Origin: Paragonimus westermani
Taxonomy: Eukaryota > Platyhelminthes > Trematoda > Plagiorchiida > Troglotrematidae
Reading direction: 5' to 3'
Assembly: GCA_008508345.1 (NCBI GenBank)
Contig: QNGE01002731.1
Location: 40,844-104,843 of the forward strand
Length of the DNA stretch: 64,000 bases
Both the position numbers and the translations under genes were made by a program. Of this stretch, positions 26,901-38,991 are shown piece by piece. Position 1 is the first letter of the stretch. The number at the start of each line of letters is the position of its first letter. The notes below the pieces were generated by a model that was given only the letters and a program-made list of their open reading frames with translations, was not told where the DNA came from and searched no databases.

Positions 26901-29900
26901 TACACTGAATATCTGTGGTGTGGGTGGAACCACAATCGATGCAGAGCAAGCCATTTGCGGTGATGGTTAGGCGCAGACTTCCCTTGGCTTCGATCATTGT
27001 GATAGACTAATCTGGATCAGATGCCGCCGACCACGGCTGTGGTCATGCTCTGTTATGGTGAATCACACTCCTCCCGGTTCAATTTGCCGGACAGCAGCTA
27101 CCCACAACTTGAGCTAGACAAGACTGGTACGCTCGAACCAAAGAGTCGTGCTGAAACTTACCGATTTACACTTACCGATGCCTTTTATAGCCTTCTGTGA
27201 GGGCATTTTGCAAATTCTGCGCAAAAGATATTTCGTTTCCAACCTTGATATCGTGACTGGTTAACGGATATCAGTCTATAATGACTACATGCTTAGCTCC
27301 CCAAAATGTCCACGTTATACTGCTCTACTACGCACGTCCTAAAAGGTTCATTTGGGAGACAGTAGTCCATGGTGTGTTTTGTCAGAATCTGAACTTAAAT
27401 CAGAACTGACAGGATCTGCCAATTACCTCTGGAGATATGGTGTCTCACTGACCGGATGATATCGTTACACAAGTGAGAAAGGAAAACAGGGCACTAATAC
27501 ATAAACCATAACTTTATAAGAGATGCAAAGAGTGTATTCCGTGGTTTGGGTTAGACAAAAGTACTCTCCTTAAACATGATGACATCACATGTTGCAAAGT
27601 AGTCCAGCAGATTGCAACGCATTTCGAGATTATTGTCCCTTTGAATCCTTTTAGTGTTTGTAGACGTTCCCTGTAGATCCTGTGTTTCAGTTAACCCCAC
27701 GTAGCAAAATGCAGCTAGCAGAACAGTCCTTTGTTGATGTGCGTGGTCGACCACTTATTCGCAATTCTTGAACACTGCTCGCCGCAACGATGTTTTCAAC
27801 AGTATTCCAAGTGATTCACCAACAAATGATTGTGTACCCATAAACATATGTTAAATTCGACAATGATCTCTTTCACACGCCCACCACAGGCAGCATAAAA
27901 AAGGGCCAGTTCAGTATAATTTTCACTTTTCAGATTACCGACACGTCTTTTTATTACTTGCGTTCAAAGATTGCGATCCGGTTCATGCAAAATTAATTCA
28001 TCCAAACCAAGTGAACATCGAACTAGCAGTGGAAATAACTTCTCTAGGTGGAATCGCGGAAGTTTTGCAGAGTATGACGGACGGATATGTTGGTGTGAGT
28101 AATTGCTGACGTGATTCTTTCACTAGGTGAGGCTGTACACGTCTCACAGTTTAAAATTCTCTCCATATGGTGTAGGAAGTATTTTCTATCCATTCTCATG
28201 TCGTTTCAGATCTGTAGCAGCGTCAACACGTGTAGGAGAACCGGATGGCTTTTGTTTCGACAGTGTTCATGACCAGTGAGCGAGGTATGTGCGGACGGGG
28301 ATCTGCGAAGGAGAATGGAACCGACACTACTCGTGCTGGACGCGCTGGACCAGTCAGCCATGTCGGGCGCACAATGAATGAACATAGCTGTTTATCTAGG
28401 TCGCGTTGCCGTTTCGAATACACAGTATGGGATCAAAAAATAGTCAACCGCATTGCGTCTTTACAAGAAGTGTATACATTTGAAACCTCCACATCGAGTA
28501 ACGTCCCCAAATAGACCATCAGCCAGTGTCTAGATGTATATCACCTAATGTACGCCTGCAGAATATTGCCAACAATGTTGACTTCAAACATAATACAATC
28601 GTAAAACAAAACTATACAAGTTCTTCTTACCAGACGAATAAGTATGCACACTCTGGTTCAGACTTGAAAGTAAAAAAACAGAGCTCTGTTTCTTCGACTG
28701 ACATTCCGTATGAAAATGACCAGCAGTCTTGTTCCACCAGAAGGAACTTTCCTATTAATCAAGAATTTTTGTTTCTCCTTCTTCCGGAGCTCCTTCCTGG
28801 TTCAAACGCTCCCCCCTCATAGTTGTGTGCAGCCTACTGAGCACGCTTACTAAGCCCTTATTAGTGACGAAGAGATAAACTCCAGTACTACAACCTTTAT
28901 CAAACAACATTTCCACCACAAGCAACTCCAATTCCATTACAGAAATCTGGTCGTACTGTGCACTTAAGTGCACGTGACACGCGTAGATTTTTAATTTACA
29001 ACCAATATCCAAAGTGTAACCCGAAGCTGTTCAACTTGTTAAGCCCGATTATATATATATATTTGTCCTAATGTTCGATGGCTTTAGTTACCCGTCGATC
29101 GTGAAGGAAAATTGTCAACTGCAAACGGTCCCAAGGTTTGTGGTCAACTCATCAAAACTACCTTGTAGTTGAGTACGTTTGTCAATGAGTTTATGTCGGT
29201 TGTGTTGGACCGTATCTTCAAAGGGAAAATGCTTCTTTATCGCAAACCGCCGTTGAGGTCTAGCTTGCCAAACCATCAGAATTCCAGTATTTCTGTCCAT
29301 AGCAACTCTCCAAATTTGCCTCTTTAATGCTGTTCTCAAGCGACCTTCGAACGGTTAAACACCTCTATCCCCTACAACCAGTCCGTGAACCCAAGAAATT
29401 GAGAATAATTCTTAATAGTTTGGCGCTTGGTGTCCATCAGTAGACCGGGTGATTGTCTTTCTTTTTAAGTTTGGAGTACTGGTGAAGACGTTCATTGCTG
29501 AGTGCTCGCTTGCTAGAAAAATTCGTAGTTTTCACTATCTCATTGTTCCTGTTGCAGATTTGAAAGCTGCGAATTCTGTTTAAAAAACCCTCTGATTTTC
29601 ATAGTTTGGTGGATCATCAGACCGGAGCTGCGAGTATTCCATTTCTCGACGAAACACATCAACGCAAAAGGGGGGCTGTTGTGGACCGGAATTTTGGTTT
29701 ATAAACACATGCCCGTGTGCGGCATGGAAACCACCAATTTGGACAATGAAAATTGTGCTTTGCTGACCGCCCTTTTTCTACAATAGCCCTTCCAACGACT
29801 TGATTTGCAGTATATACTTGTTCCCCTGTAGTGGATACGGTTATCATTACAGATCGAACCACATACAAGGTCTTGCTAGAAATGAACAATCGCTAAGTTA

Positions 29901-32900
29901 CTCAGAGTGGTAGTTGGCCTGTTTTTATCCTCAGTGATGAAAAGACATCAGTTATCGACACAGTTTAATAGGTTAACGCATTTGAAACCTTTGGTCCTCA
30001 GCTGTCTCTATTTCTGCAAAAATCATCAGTGGAACTTTACGACCTTTGAGGTGGAACAGTGGAGTTTTACGTAATCACTTCCAGATCGTTAGTCACCGCT
30101 TCCAAGTAATACTAACGCACATGTAGACTGTCTCACGCGTAACTTTCACCTATTCTTTATAGCATACCGGTGAACTGACCAAGGTACTGAAAAAATGTGA
30201 ACATTGTTTAAACTACGCCGCATATTGTGCAAACATAAATAGCCGCAAGGAGCTTATAAACATCTACGGTCCATAAACGCTAACTCTGGCAGGATAAGTG
30301 GTGTGGTCTGAGGCCGTTACTGTATGAACTATCAACAGTTCATTATGTCCCATATACCTGAGAGAAAAACTTCACTGATAACAAAGCATTTTCTACAGTG
30401 TCCTACCTCACGCACTGCCTCAGTCTTTTGTTCGGGTCAGTGACATTCGTTTAGTAGCGAGGAACAGTAATCGGCCCTTCGCTGTCCTCGGTCATGGTCA
30501 GTGTGCACATGAAAGACTTTAAAAATACCACGTCCTTATACCTCAGATGATCCACTCACATCTCCAACAGCCTCACTAGGCATCATCTGAGTAGAGCAAC
30601 AAAAGAAGGAAAGATGCACAGTCATCTTAAGAACACGAGTGTTTCAAACCAAGTGTCTTTCTGTACTGAAGATATAGGCGATACGATTTCGTAGCACTCA
30701 GTTTCACATACCGTGGCCACTAATGATAATCATACCGAATTTCAGGTGCTGAAACCACCGTCAAACAGGTTGTGATAATATTATTCAACAATCCCATGCT
30801 TCAATTCTGTTAGCTTAACACCCCCAGTTGGATCATCGCCCTGTAAAAGATGAAAAATCCGCTCAAAACCGCTACTTCGCTTTAGCCTCACTCGCATTCC
30901 CTACGTTTCCGACTTCACTTAAAACGGACGTGTATGACACAAGTCTGAGAAGCTGTCCAGCTTAGTATGCATATTCTCGAAACACTTGTTGTAAAACCAC
31001 ATTAATAGGTGCGTTATTGCAGACTACTACTATGGTGGTGTGCGACTTCGGGTCCTTCAACACTGCCCTCAGCCACAATCTACAAAGTTCACCTTTGTAT
31101 CACTCTCTTTTGTGCGCATGCTGCACCATCCTGACTTCCATCTTAGCGCAGGCAGACTGAAGATTGCGACCCTCACTGCCGGTGAGATTTATTCATGCAT
31201 ATGCATCTTTTGGCGAACGCCCTTTGGTGTAAGTGCAGAACAAGCTGAATTTGGTTTCATCAATTCAGAAAACTTCACGCTGTTGCCCGTTGCATTACAT
31301 GAGTTGAAAAAGAAGACGCGCTCTAATGTCTTTGGTCGTCATGGCATTCGTGTTAAACGCTATATAGTGAATTTTGTTCACGGTTAACACGCGACAATAG
31401 AGGCAGCTTCCTACAGCAAAGAACAACAAGTCTTTCCGAAAGAGGCTCGAAGATTCTCTAAAGTCCCAGTTGGTTGCTGTGAGAATTATTTCACTAATTC
31501 GCCTGTTCTAATTTCGTCAAAAAATGCATCTTACAGTACCTAGTTGCCTATGTGCACAGTATATCAAATCCGCATGCAACCAATTACAGGCACTTTCGTA
31601 TTCGACCCCATTCACTTTGGCAACCGTTCGCCAGTCTGAACCTTACTCAAAAGACTTCATTATGCGCGCACGGTTTCCATCAGAGATCCGGCTGTTTTCG
31701 CGACTTATGGGCATTTTTCAGTGTAGATTACTAGCACCAAAGAAAACACACATTGCGCTTCACAGCCGTGTGTTCTTATTCTTAGTTTGCTTGCGTGCGT
31801 TTGTGTCTCAACTCCGCTTTGACAAGCACGAAAAAATTCGCCTCTATTACAGACGTTCATCGTCCTTTCATTTGATTGAGTCGGTTGACTATTTACCCAT
31901 GGTGCACACTTACCATACGAACGTCATTCGTGCAGTAACATTAGATGGGGACACCTCTCCAACGGGTCACGTGATCATCCAATCGCTGGTCCAGTGATAG
32001 TTTACGATCACAGGTGTGAGGCAGATTCCATGAACAAAAACGTATGACTGAAACAGGCCAGCTTGTCGACAATATTAAGAACTGCAACTTAATGGGAAGG
32101 GATACAGCACGATGAGAACGGATCAAATTGTTGTTGTCACACCCAAGTGTACTCTTAGCAGACGTCACAACGTCCGCCGGCTTCAGTTATACACTATTCG
32201 TATATGACTTTGATTCGTCCTGGAAATGAACAGATTCCGCATCCACTCGATATTTCTCGCGAACTTGGAGAAGCTGTCGAATTTATAGAAACAGGAAAAG
32301 TCAAGAAATGGCAAAGCTATAACTTCCAGCATAAAGGCTACACAAATCATAGTTTGAAAACTAGTGAAAAATGACCGACCGGCAGTTCAACAGTGTTATG
32401 CACATTCATCTATCTTTGTGTTCATAGAAGTTTTGTGTTGTCCCTACGGCTGTCCGAGTGAATGGACGATTCAGCAAACTAGGCCAGTTGCCAGGTGCCG
32501 TGATAACTTGCTAACTAATGTTTACACGTATACAATTATCCGTGCAAGGCTATACTCATAGTTCCCGACTGATTGTCCATTTCCACATCCAACCGCATGC
32601 ATAAAGGAACGGTTTCTGTGCGAGATGCATTTGGCATTTGTGTAGGAGAATCCCGTGGTAACGGTAGCCACATTGTGGGACCTTTGCTCATTTGGTCGAT
32701 CCTAGTCACTTGGTCAAATTCAAGGAGGACTCAGTTGCAAAGAATGTGGATTTCGACTTGATTCGAAAAACTGACAGAATCAGCATGCCCAGAGGTAAAA
32801 AGTACTATACCGACCAAGTTACGAAGCCGAGGTGGATACTCACAAATTTCACAATCGGACTCAGTTACAAAGTGCCGATTACCATTAATTCGATCAAAAA

Positions 32901-34350
32901 TGATGAAATTCTGAGGACTAACTGCTGCTGAGATCAGAAGTATCCAGCTGATCAACCCTGTTCCGTGTGCTCGAAATTTCCTGTGCGCATTTATCCTTCT
33001 ATGGCCCATATTCGGTAAAACGTGTTATAAAGGAAGAAACCCTCAGGTGAGATCACAACAACAGTGTTATCCTTCTAACGGAGTGACGTGTAGACAAGTC
33101 GGATCTCAAAGTTCAAGACAAGTTGAATCGGTTACCACAGTATTAGTGTTAAAATAATCCATAAAACAACAGTCACAACAAACTTCAATTGCCACGGGTG
33201 AGATTTATAGGCCCAAGGATACAAGTCACAAAATAACACTTGCTCAAGTCTAGCCTGCAAATCCGAAGCCGGCGAGTCAAAGTCTGTGGATAATACATGC
33301 ATGCGAATTAGATACACATGAACTAATCTGTAGAACGCAACACAGAAGTAAGAGGGTGTGTGGGAACAGACCGGCAAGTGTTCGTATGGTAGTACTTTGG
33401 GCTTTGACGTGCAAGCAAAGTACACAACGTCAAAAATGGAAAGATCGAGAGGTGGTGCACAGTAAGCATATTTTCACTGGATGTATCAACGAGGGATTCG
33501 CGATATCCGTGAAATGTTGCCAACGGAATTGAAGGAGGAAACATTCGGTCGAAACAAAAATGCACCCGCAGTTTAAGGATCGAGGAAATTTTTCATCCAA
33601 GCACACGGGTCCGTAACAGACGTAGTTTCGAATAACTACATATTTTCCAGCAAACACACAGTCTTCAATCTCTGCTGTTCAACGTTTTACCAACTCTGAA
33701 GAATTTTTTCACATTTGGACGCAAAAGGTAGTTTGTCGAACTGTTTGTCTCCGGCTGTTTATCGTCTAGTCATTACACAATAAGCTACATCATCGTAGTT
33801 GCCAAAAGAGCCAAGTCAGCAACAGTCTTTCACAATTACGATGAAACCACTTTTAACCAGAAAAAATTAACTACCTAACGTGACCTTCAAAGTCACCAGA
33901 TGTATAACGGGAGCCATAATGTTTTAGTTAACGTGGTGAGCAAAAAAGTAAAATAGGTCTTGCCTGCTAATTCGCTCCTCCCAATCTGCAATAACATCAC
34001 GAAAACCTTGGTAAGTAGGTGGTCAGGTAAAACATGTGTCCTGCAATTAACCGCGATAGTTCACCATAATGTTTACTGCCACCATTCACTGTTGTATGGG
34101 TGCGTTCTTACATTCTGTGACATTGACTGGGTCTGCTGAAAGACTCACAGTGTGGTGCATCGGGTACTTCCCAATTACGCTTCTTTAATACATCTGTTTT
34201 GATGAGCTCGTTGAACACTACGTCCGAATGTACCTCTGACCAAGAACGCCTGGTGAAATGCCAAACATCTGTGAGATGGATATTGCTACTATTACTATCG
34301 TTTTTCAGCCTCCACTTCCACCCCCATCAAAACGTAGTCCAACAATAATT
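20986..34350. other. Gene-free stretch
   Basis: No supported gene. Items seen: a perfect 10-bp inverted repeat with a 12-nt loop at 22,541-22,572; a 16-bp perfect palindrome at 28,958-28,973; a short TA run at 29,050-29,062. The longest frames are 31,524-31,997 (157 codons, +), 26,451-26,819 (122 codons, +), 31,040-31,387 (115 codons, +) and 22,160-22,474 (104 codons, -). None shows a recognisable domain, and I treat them as chance frames. Around 28,245-28,822 two overlapping + frames give Ser/Asn-rich peptides that could be exon-like, but splice sites are not convincing. Confidence 0.5.
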
Positions 34351-34980
34351 TGTTGAATTCTCACTTGAAAGATCAAATGAAACGTCAAGTGGGAGAACGG
34401 AGATGGTGATTGCAAGCAAAAACGTCAGTTTGATGTGAAACTGTTAAAATCCTGCGACATCTGTCCTATCGTTATAAGCCTGCAAAAAATTAGTACGCAT
34501 GGCCAAGCAACCTTGATAAGGCGGGCGCTTTCATAATACACTGACCCAATACATGGGCCCAAGAGCAAACCAAACGCACGTAAACTCATGTACATAAGAA
34601 TAATATAAGATGTACAGTGTATCGTAAGGCGTCATTTAAGCTTGTTGAACCTGTGATCAAAACACATAAATTGTCGTGTTAATGATCTGAGGACAACGCT
34701 GAACATGTTTCGTAGCCAAATCTGCTTTAGTTAATTCGTTGATTTGTTTCTTCTTTTGGTAAATGTGCAAATTTAGACGGTAGTTTTGCCTTGTTTGATT
34801 TAATACGCTGTTTAGGCCTTTTCATGGTCAGTCTGATTAGCATTGACGTAACGCGCAGTCGAAACCAACAAGCTCGCGGATTGAATTTGAATTGTGTAAC
34901 AGAGCGTGTTAACGTCTTGTTGGCACCATCTCAGTCTTCCTTTGTGTAAGTTTTGTACGACTTGGTGAAACTTTGGTTCA
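34351..34980 (+). repeat. First copy of an identical 630-bp direct duplication
   Basis: The 630 bases from tgttgaattc to ctttggttca reappear, identical as far as I can compare them block by block, at 34,982-35,611. Only one N lies between the copies. Identity over 630 bp in otherwise unique, diverged non-coding DNA, abutting exactly at an N, is the signature of two contig ends that overlap but were placed end to end. No gene or domain lies inside. Confidence 0.97.
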
Positions 34981-34981
34981 N
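34981..34981. other. Assembly gap (single N)
   Basis: This is the only ambiguous base in the window. It sits exactly at the junction of the two identical 630-bp copies and marks a contig join. Confidence 0.97.
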
Positions 34982-35611
34982 TGTTGAATTCTCACTTGAA
35001 AGATCAAATGAAACGTCAAGTGGGAGAACGGAGATGGTGATTGCAAGCAAAAACGTCAGTTTGATGTGAAACTGTTAAAATCCTGCGACATCTGTCCTAT
35101 CGTTATAAGCCTGCAAAAAATTAGTACGCATGGCCAAGCAACCTTGATAAGGCGGGCGCTTTCATAATACACTGACCCAATACATGGGCCCAAGAGCAAA
35201 CCAAACGCACGTAAACTCATGTACATAAGAATAATATAAGATGTACAGTGTATCGTAAGGCGTCATTTAAGCTTGTTGAACCTGTGATCAAAACACATAA
35301 ATTGTCGTGTTAATGATCTGAGGACAACGCTGAACATGTTTCGTAGCCAAATCTGCTTTAGTTAATTCGTTGATTTGTTTCTTCTTTTGGTAAATGTGCA
35401 AATTTAGACGGTAGTTTTGCCTTGTTTGATTTAATACGCTGTTTAGGCCTTTTCATGGTCAGTCTGATTAGCATTGACGTAACGCGCAGTCGAAACCAAC
35501 AAGCTCGCGGATTGAATTTGAATTGTGTAACAGAGCGTGTTAACGTCTTGTTGGCACCATCTCAGTCTTCCTTTGTGTAAGTTTTGTACGACTTGGTGAA
35601 ACTTTGGTTCA
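34982..35611 (+). repeat. Second copy of the identical 630-bp direct duplication
   Basis: This is an exact repeat of 34,351-34,980. The sequence left of copy 1 and right of copy 2 is unrelated, so removing one copy plus the N would give a continuous sequence. A very recent tandem duplication is possible but less likely, given the N exactly at the junction. Confidence 0.97.
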
Positions 35612-38600
35612 TGCTCGTTTATGTTGTTTTCTTTCATAAGACTGTTGTCAGAACTTCTCATTTGAAAGAACGCTGTCACCTGATGTCCCCCCGTTGCGTC
35701 ATAGTTGTTTCGCAAGTGTTACAGCATTCAGAGTGAAAACGGTCACCTTATATGTTACAGTGGTTGGGGTATTTTCGGTTTGATGCTGGAGTGGTGTCTA
35801 TTATAGCCTCATTTCATCACTAGTTCAACGTTATCCCTGTTATTTCTTGTAACCTTCATTAACACACATTTCTTTTAATCAATTTTATCAGTTCATTTGC
35901 TAAAAACCAATTTCCTAAAAGTTTCTTTAGTTACGATCGGTTTTTTCTATTTCTGCTTACATCGTTGCTTATTCCGATCCGCTTGACTCTATACGACTCA
36001 TGAGACCGAACAGAATTTAAGTACAGAAACAAAACGCATCATTTTGAACGGAACGCCGAAAACACTACAAAATACATTATCGCCGACAACCTGTGTGATC
36101 ACAGATCATCGCGATCATTGCAGGCACGAAATGTGCATTGTTTAGTGATAATTGAATTGTTTCCTTTCTTCTGAATTTGTTTTTCACCAGTGATTTGAGG
36201 CTGGCTCGTTTTGTTATTATCCTGTTTTAACAAAGTAATTTCAGATAGATGTCAAGGTTACTTGAACCTCTTCGCAAGACAGGTTGACGTGTGACTGAAT
36301 GGACGTTGTTGAGCAACCACAATAGTTATCGTTTGTTACAATTTATAGAATACCCCTTTGCTCATCGAAATCAAGATGTGGTTAATAAGTCGCAATTCTT
36401 CACCAAACGAACACGATAACGTCTGGTTTGACTCGTACAGAAAAAAACACAACAGACTAACAACAGGAATCGGTAACAGATGTCACAGTAGAAACGTTCA
36501 ACCATTTGGAGCTGGTTCATGGGTGAACCAATTCATTCCAGAAATATGGATCTAGAGAATTGCAGGCGAAATATTTACCGTGAAACGACCGTGATCGTTC
36601 AGCGTACGTTTCGGCAGTTTCTTGCCATTAAGAATGCAGTCGAGCTTAACCCGTTTCTTAACAATCAGAACAAGAAGAACGTGTTTCACCGCAGCGATAA
36701 AACAGTTACATTTTATTACTGATGTATTATTTCACCATGTTCAGGTTATTCCGGTAAGCTATCGGTGCCGAGAGTAAGCTAGTTGTACAGCTTCCACGTT
36801 GACGATTAATACGGTAAACCATAAGCCTGTTCGGGTTGAATCCCTAATAAGATTCGAATAGAAAAACGTATTTTATTTCTGTTTCCCTGCTTTAAGCGAT
36901 CAGTTATCACCGGTGTAATCAAACATTTTATTCGAAGCCGTTACTTGTGAAATCGGACTGACTTCTCAAACTTCACCCTAGAGTATCGCGATCAAAAGAC
37001 CGGAAACTGGATAACAAAAGACTAAGTGTATGACACGTGTGTTTCATACGTTCGTGCAGAAAGATCCTAATAAACCGGATAGGTTAATCAGTAACACTGC
37101 ATAACCGTCACGTCCGAAGGAGATACAGTTAAATCTGAATATTCTGTTTTTTTTCCGCTGAACCAAAATAACGGGTGCTTGCATCGAGATAACTTGCAAT
37201 CATATCGCGTGATTAGGTCGCAGCACTTTAAGTCCGACACTAGATTTCCCTTTTTTTCAGACCAATTTGCGCATCACACCGGAAACCCCATCGAGAATTT
37301 TTGCGACTACTGAACAAAGAGGAGTTTTATGCAACACAGTAGCCTTAACAATTTTTTGGAAGTAGCTTGTATTACTATGCTGATCACTTATATCGATAAA
37401 CAGATTTAAACTGCAACAAGAAGAATCATGCAGATGACCAGAGTATATAGTAGCAAGGCTCTCCATAAATACCGATGATTTTGTCTTAATAAATCTAACG
37501 TACATTCTTGTTTTTAAGATGGGTGTTTTGATCCATATGTGCTACGATACTTCACAAGTAAAAGCTGATCATCTGGCAGTGAACACAATCACATTCTGAA
37601 TTCCATCATAGTCCATACTTATTCTTATATCCAACTTACTACAGAAACGTTCTCCATATGTACCGTAATAACTTGTCCATGTTGTATTATCTTCCATGTT
37701 GTACCGCAGCTTCTCTGTTGTTACAGGAACCTCCAAACAAGTAACTGTGCTAACAGATGGCCGGTGACAAGCTGGAATGTTTGAAACAACCAATACTTTA
37801 ACAACGCCTGGCTAGTGAATCAGTCTCTTCAAGTGATATGTCGTTGGCTGTTAACCACCTCGTTACGACTGATAGTAAAGCTGACTTAGTTGTACTACTA
37901 AATAAAAATAATCTGAGGTTACTAGTCTTCAGTTAAATTGTCTGTTCGAACTTACACTCTGGCATTGTGCACACATAAGTGTTCGACGTTAGATCATTCT
38001 TTTCTTGGTTTTATCCTAATTAGAACCGTCGCACATTTGTCCATACACTCTCTGTCTCTATACTACTAATTCACATAGCCTGGTGGTCTTAATTTTGCAA
38101 ATGATCAGTAAACTAAATGTTAACTTATATGTTTTCTTCCGCTCCACTCAATTAGGCATATATGTCGAAAAGACTGCCGGTTAGGAATACAACAGTAGTT
38201 AGTCACATACATTCACATAACCATATTCATGATGGTGAATGTTCGGTAATTTTCGACTTCAATATTCTTTGTGAAAAACTGGTTATCTCTGAATACCACT
38301 ACGATCTCCTAAATGTACATCATAAAATAAGACCAGTTTCAGCACCCCAGTGCAGAATTATTAAAACGCTTTTTAACCAGCTGGCCTGTAGTCATCTTTG
38401 CATTTCTAAAGGCAACACCGCTGCTATTCGAACAAAATGAGCTTAAATGATTGGTTATTTTTCTCAAATCGATGCACACACGCACATTCACTTACACCAC
38501 TCAGGGTCATGACGACCTTACGATCCATTGGTGTTTCCCGTCTCGCCGGTCTATGAAACCGTGATAAACGATAATCGTCCCCAAAACTCCCGGCAGGCTG

Positions 38601-38860
38601 TTAACAGAACTGTTGGGCGTGTGCACACACTCGATTGCATGTCCGGTCTACATTGGGGAATGTCAGCGTGTAGATACGCGTGGGTGGATCATGCACCGCG
38701 ATCGGTAAGCTGCCTAACCGACTGCACCCTAACTAGGATGACCAAAAGGTGTTATCGTTAATTCCCCTGCGACTAAAATGAACATAAAAACGACGGTCGA
38801 AATTGCTTTGCGCCTCCATTAACAGCATGATGATGACATCCAACGGTTAATCAGTGTGTG
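35612..38860. other. Non-coding stretch 5' of the TRIM gene
   Basis: This interval should contain the 5' exon, promoter or first intron of the TRIM gene, but I cannot place a transcription start. Two minus-strand frames (37,569-37,793 and 37,257-37,505) have protein-like composition, and the first contains a GTAAGT donor-like site (complement of 37,634-37,639). The phases I tried do not join them cleanly, so I do not call a gene. A 92-codon + strand frame at 38,162-38,440 has no recognised domain. Confidence 0.4.
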
Positions 38861-38880
38861 CCCACATGTCTGTTCGTCAG
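38861..38880 (+). promoter_or_regulatory. Probable 3' splice site opening the TRIM exon
   Basis: A pyrimidine-leaning run ending in CAG (cccacatgtctgttcgtcag) closes at 38,880. Between 38,881 and 38,991 there is no ATG in any frame, and a TAA at 38,935 is in frame with the TRIM coding sequence. A transcript entering here therefore reaches 38,992 as its first ATG. This supports a non-coding 5' exon upstream and about 110 nt of 5' UTR in this exon. It is an inference; an unspliced start within the same interval is the alternative. Confidence 0.4.
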
Positions 38881-38991
38881 ACAAATTTCATTTGTTTATT
38901 CGCTAAACCGGTTACTTTTCGATCTACGGGCAAATAATTCGAGAAAATCGGCGTTGTGGAGTCGTTTATTTGTCAACTCTATCCCTACCTT

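Noticed and set aside
28958..28973. Perfect 16-bp palindrome gtgcacttaagtgcac
   Set aside because: About one such palindrome is expected by chance in 64 kb, and it has no associated gene or repeat.
31524..31997. 157-codon + strand frame, the second longest in the window
   Set aside because: No recognised domain. A second frame overlaps it on the same strand, and no convincing splice or promoter context is seen. I treat it as chance.
38956..38991. Twelve extra N-terminal codons if translation of the TRIM frame began at GTG 38,956
   Set aside because: A nuclear animal gene would not be expected to start at GTG. The first ATG in the frame is at 38,992, immediately before the RING, and no ATG occurs earlier in the putative exon.
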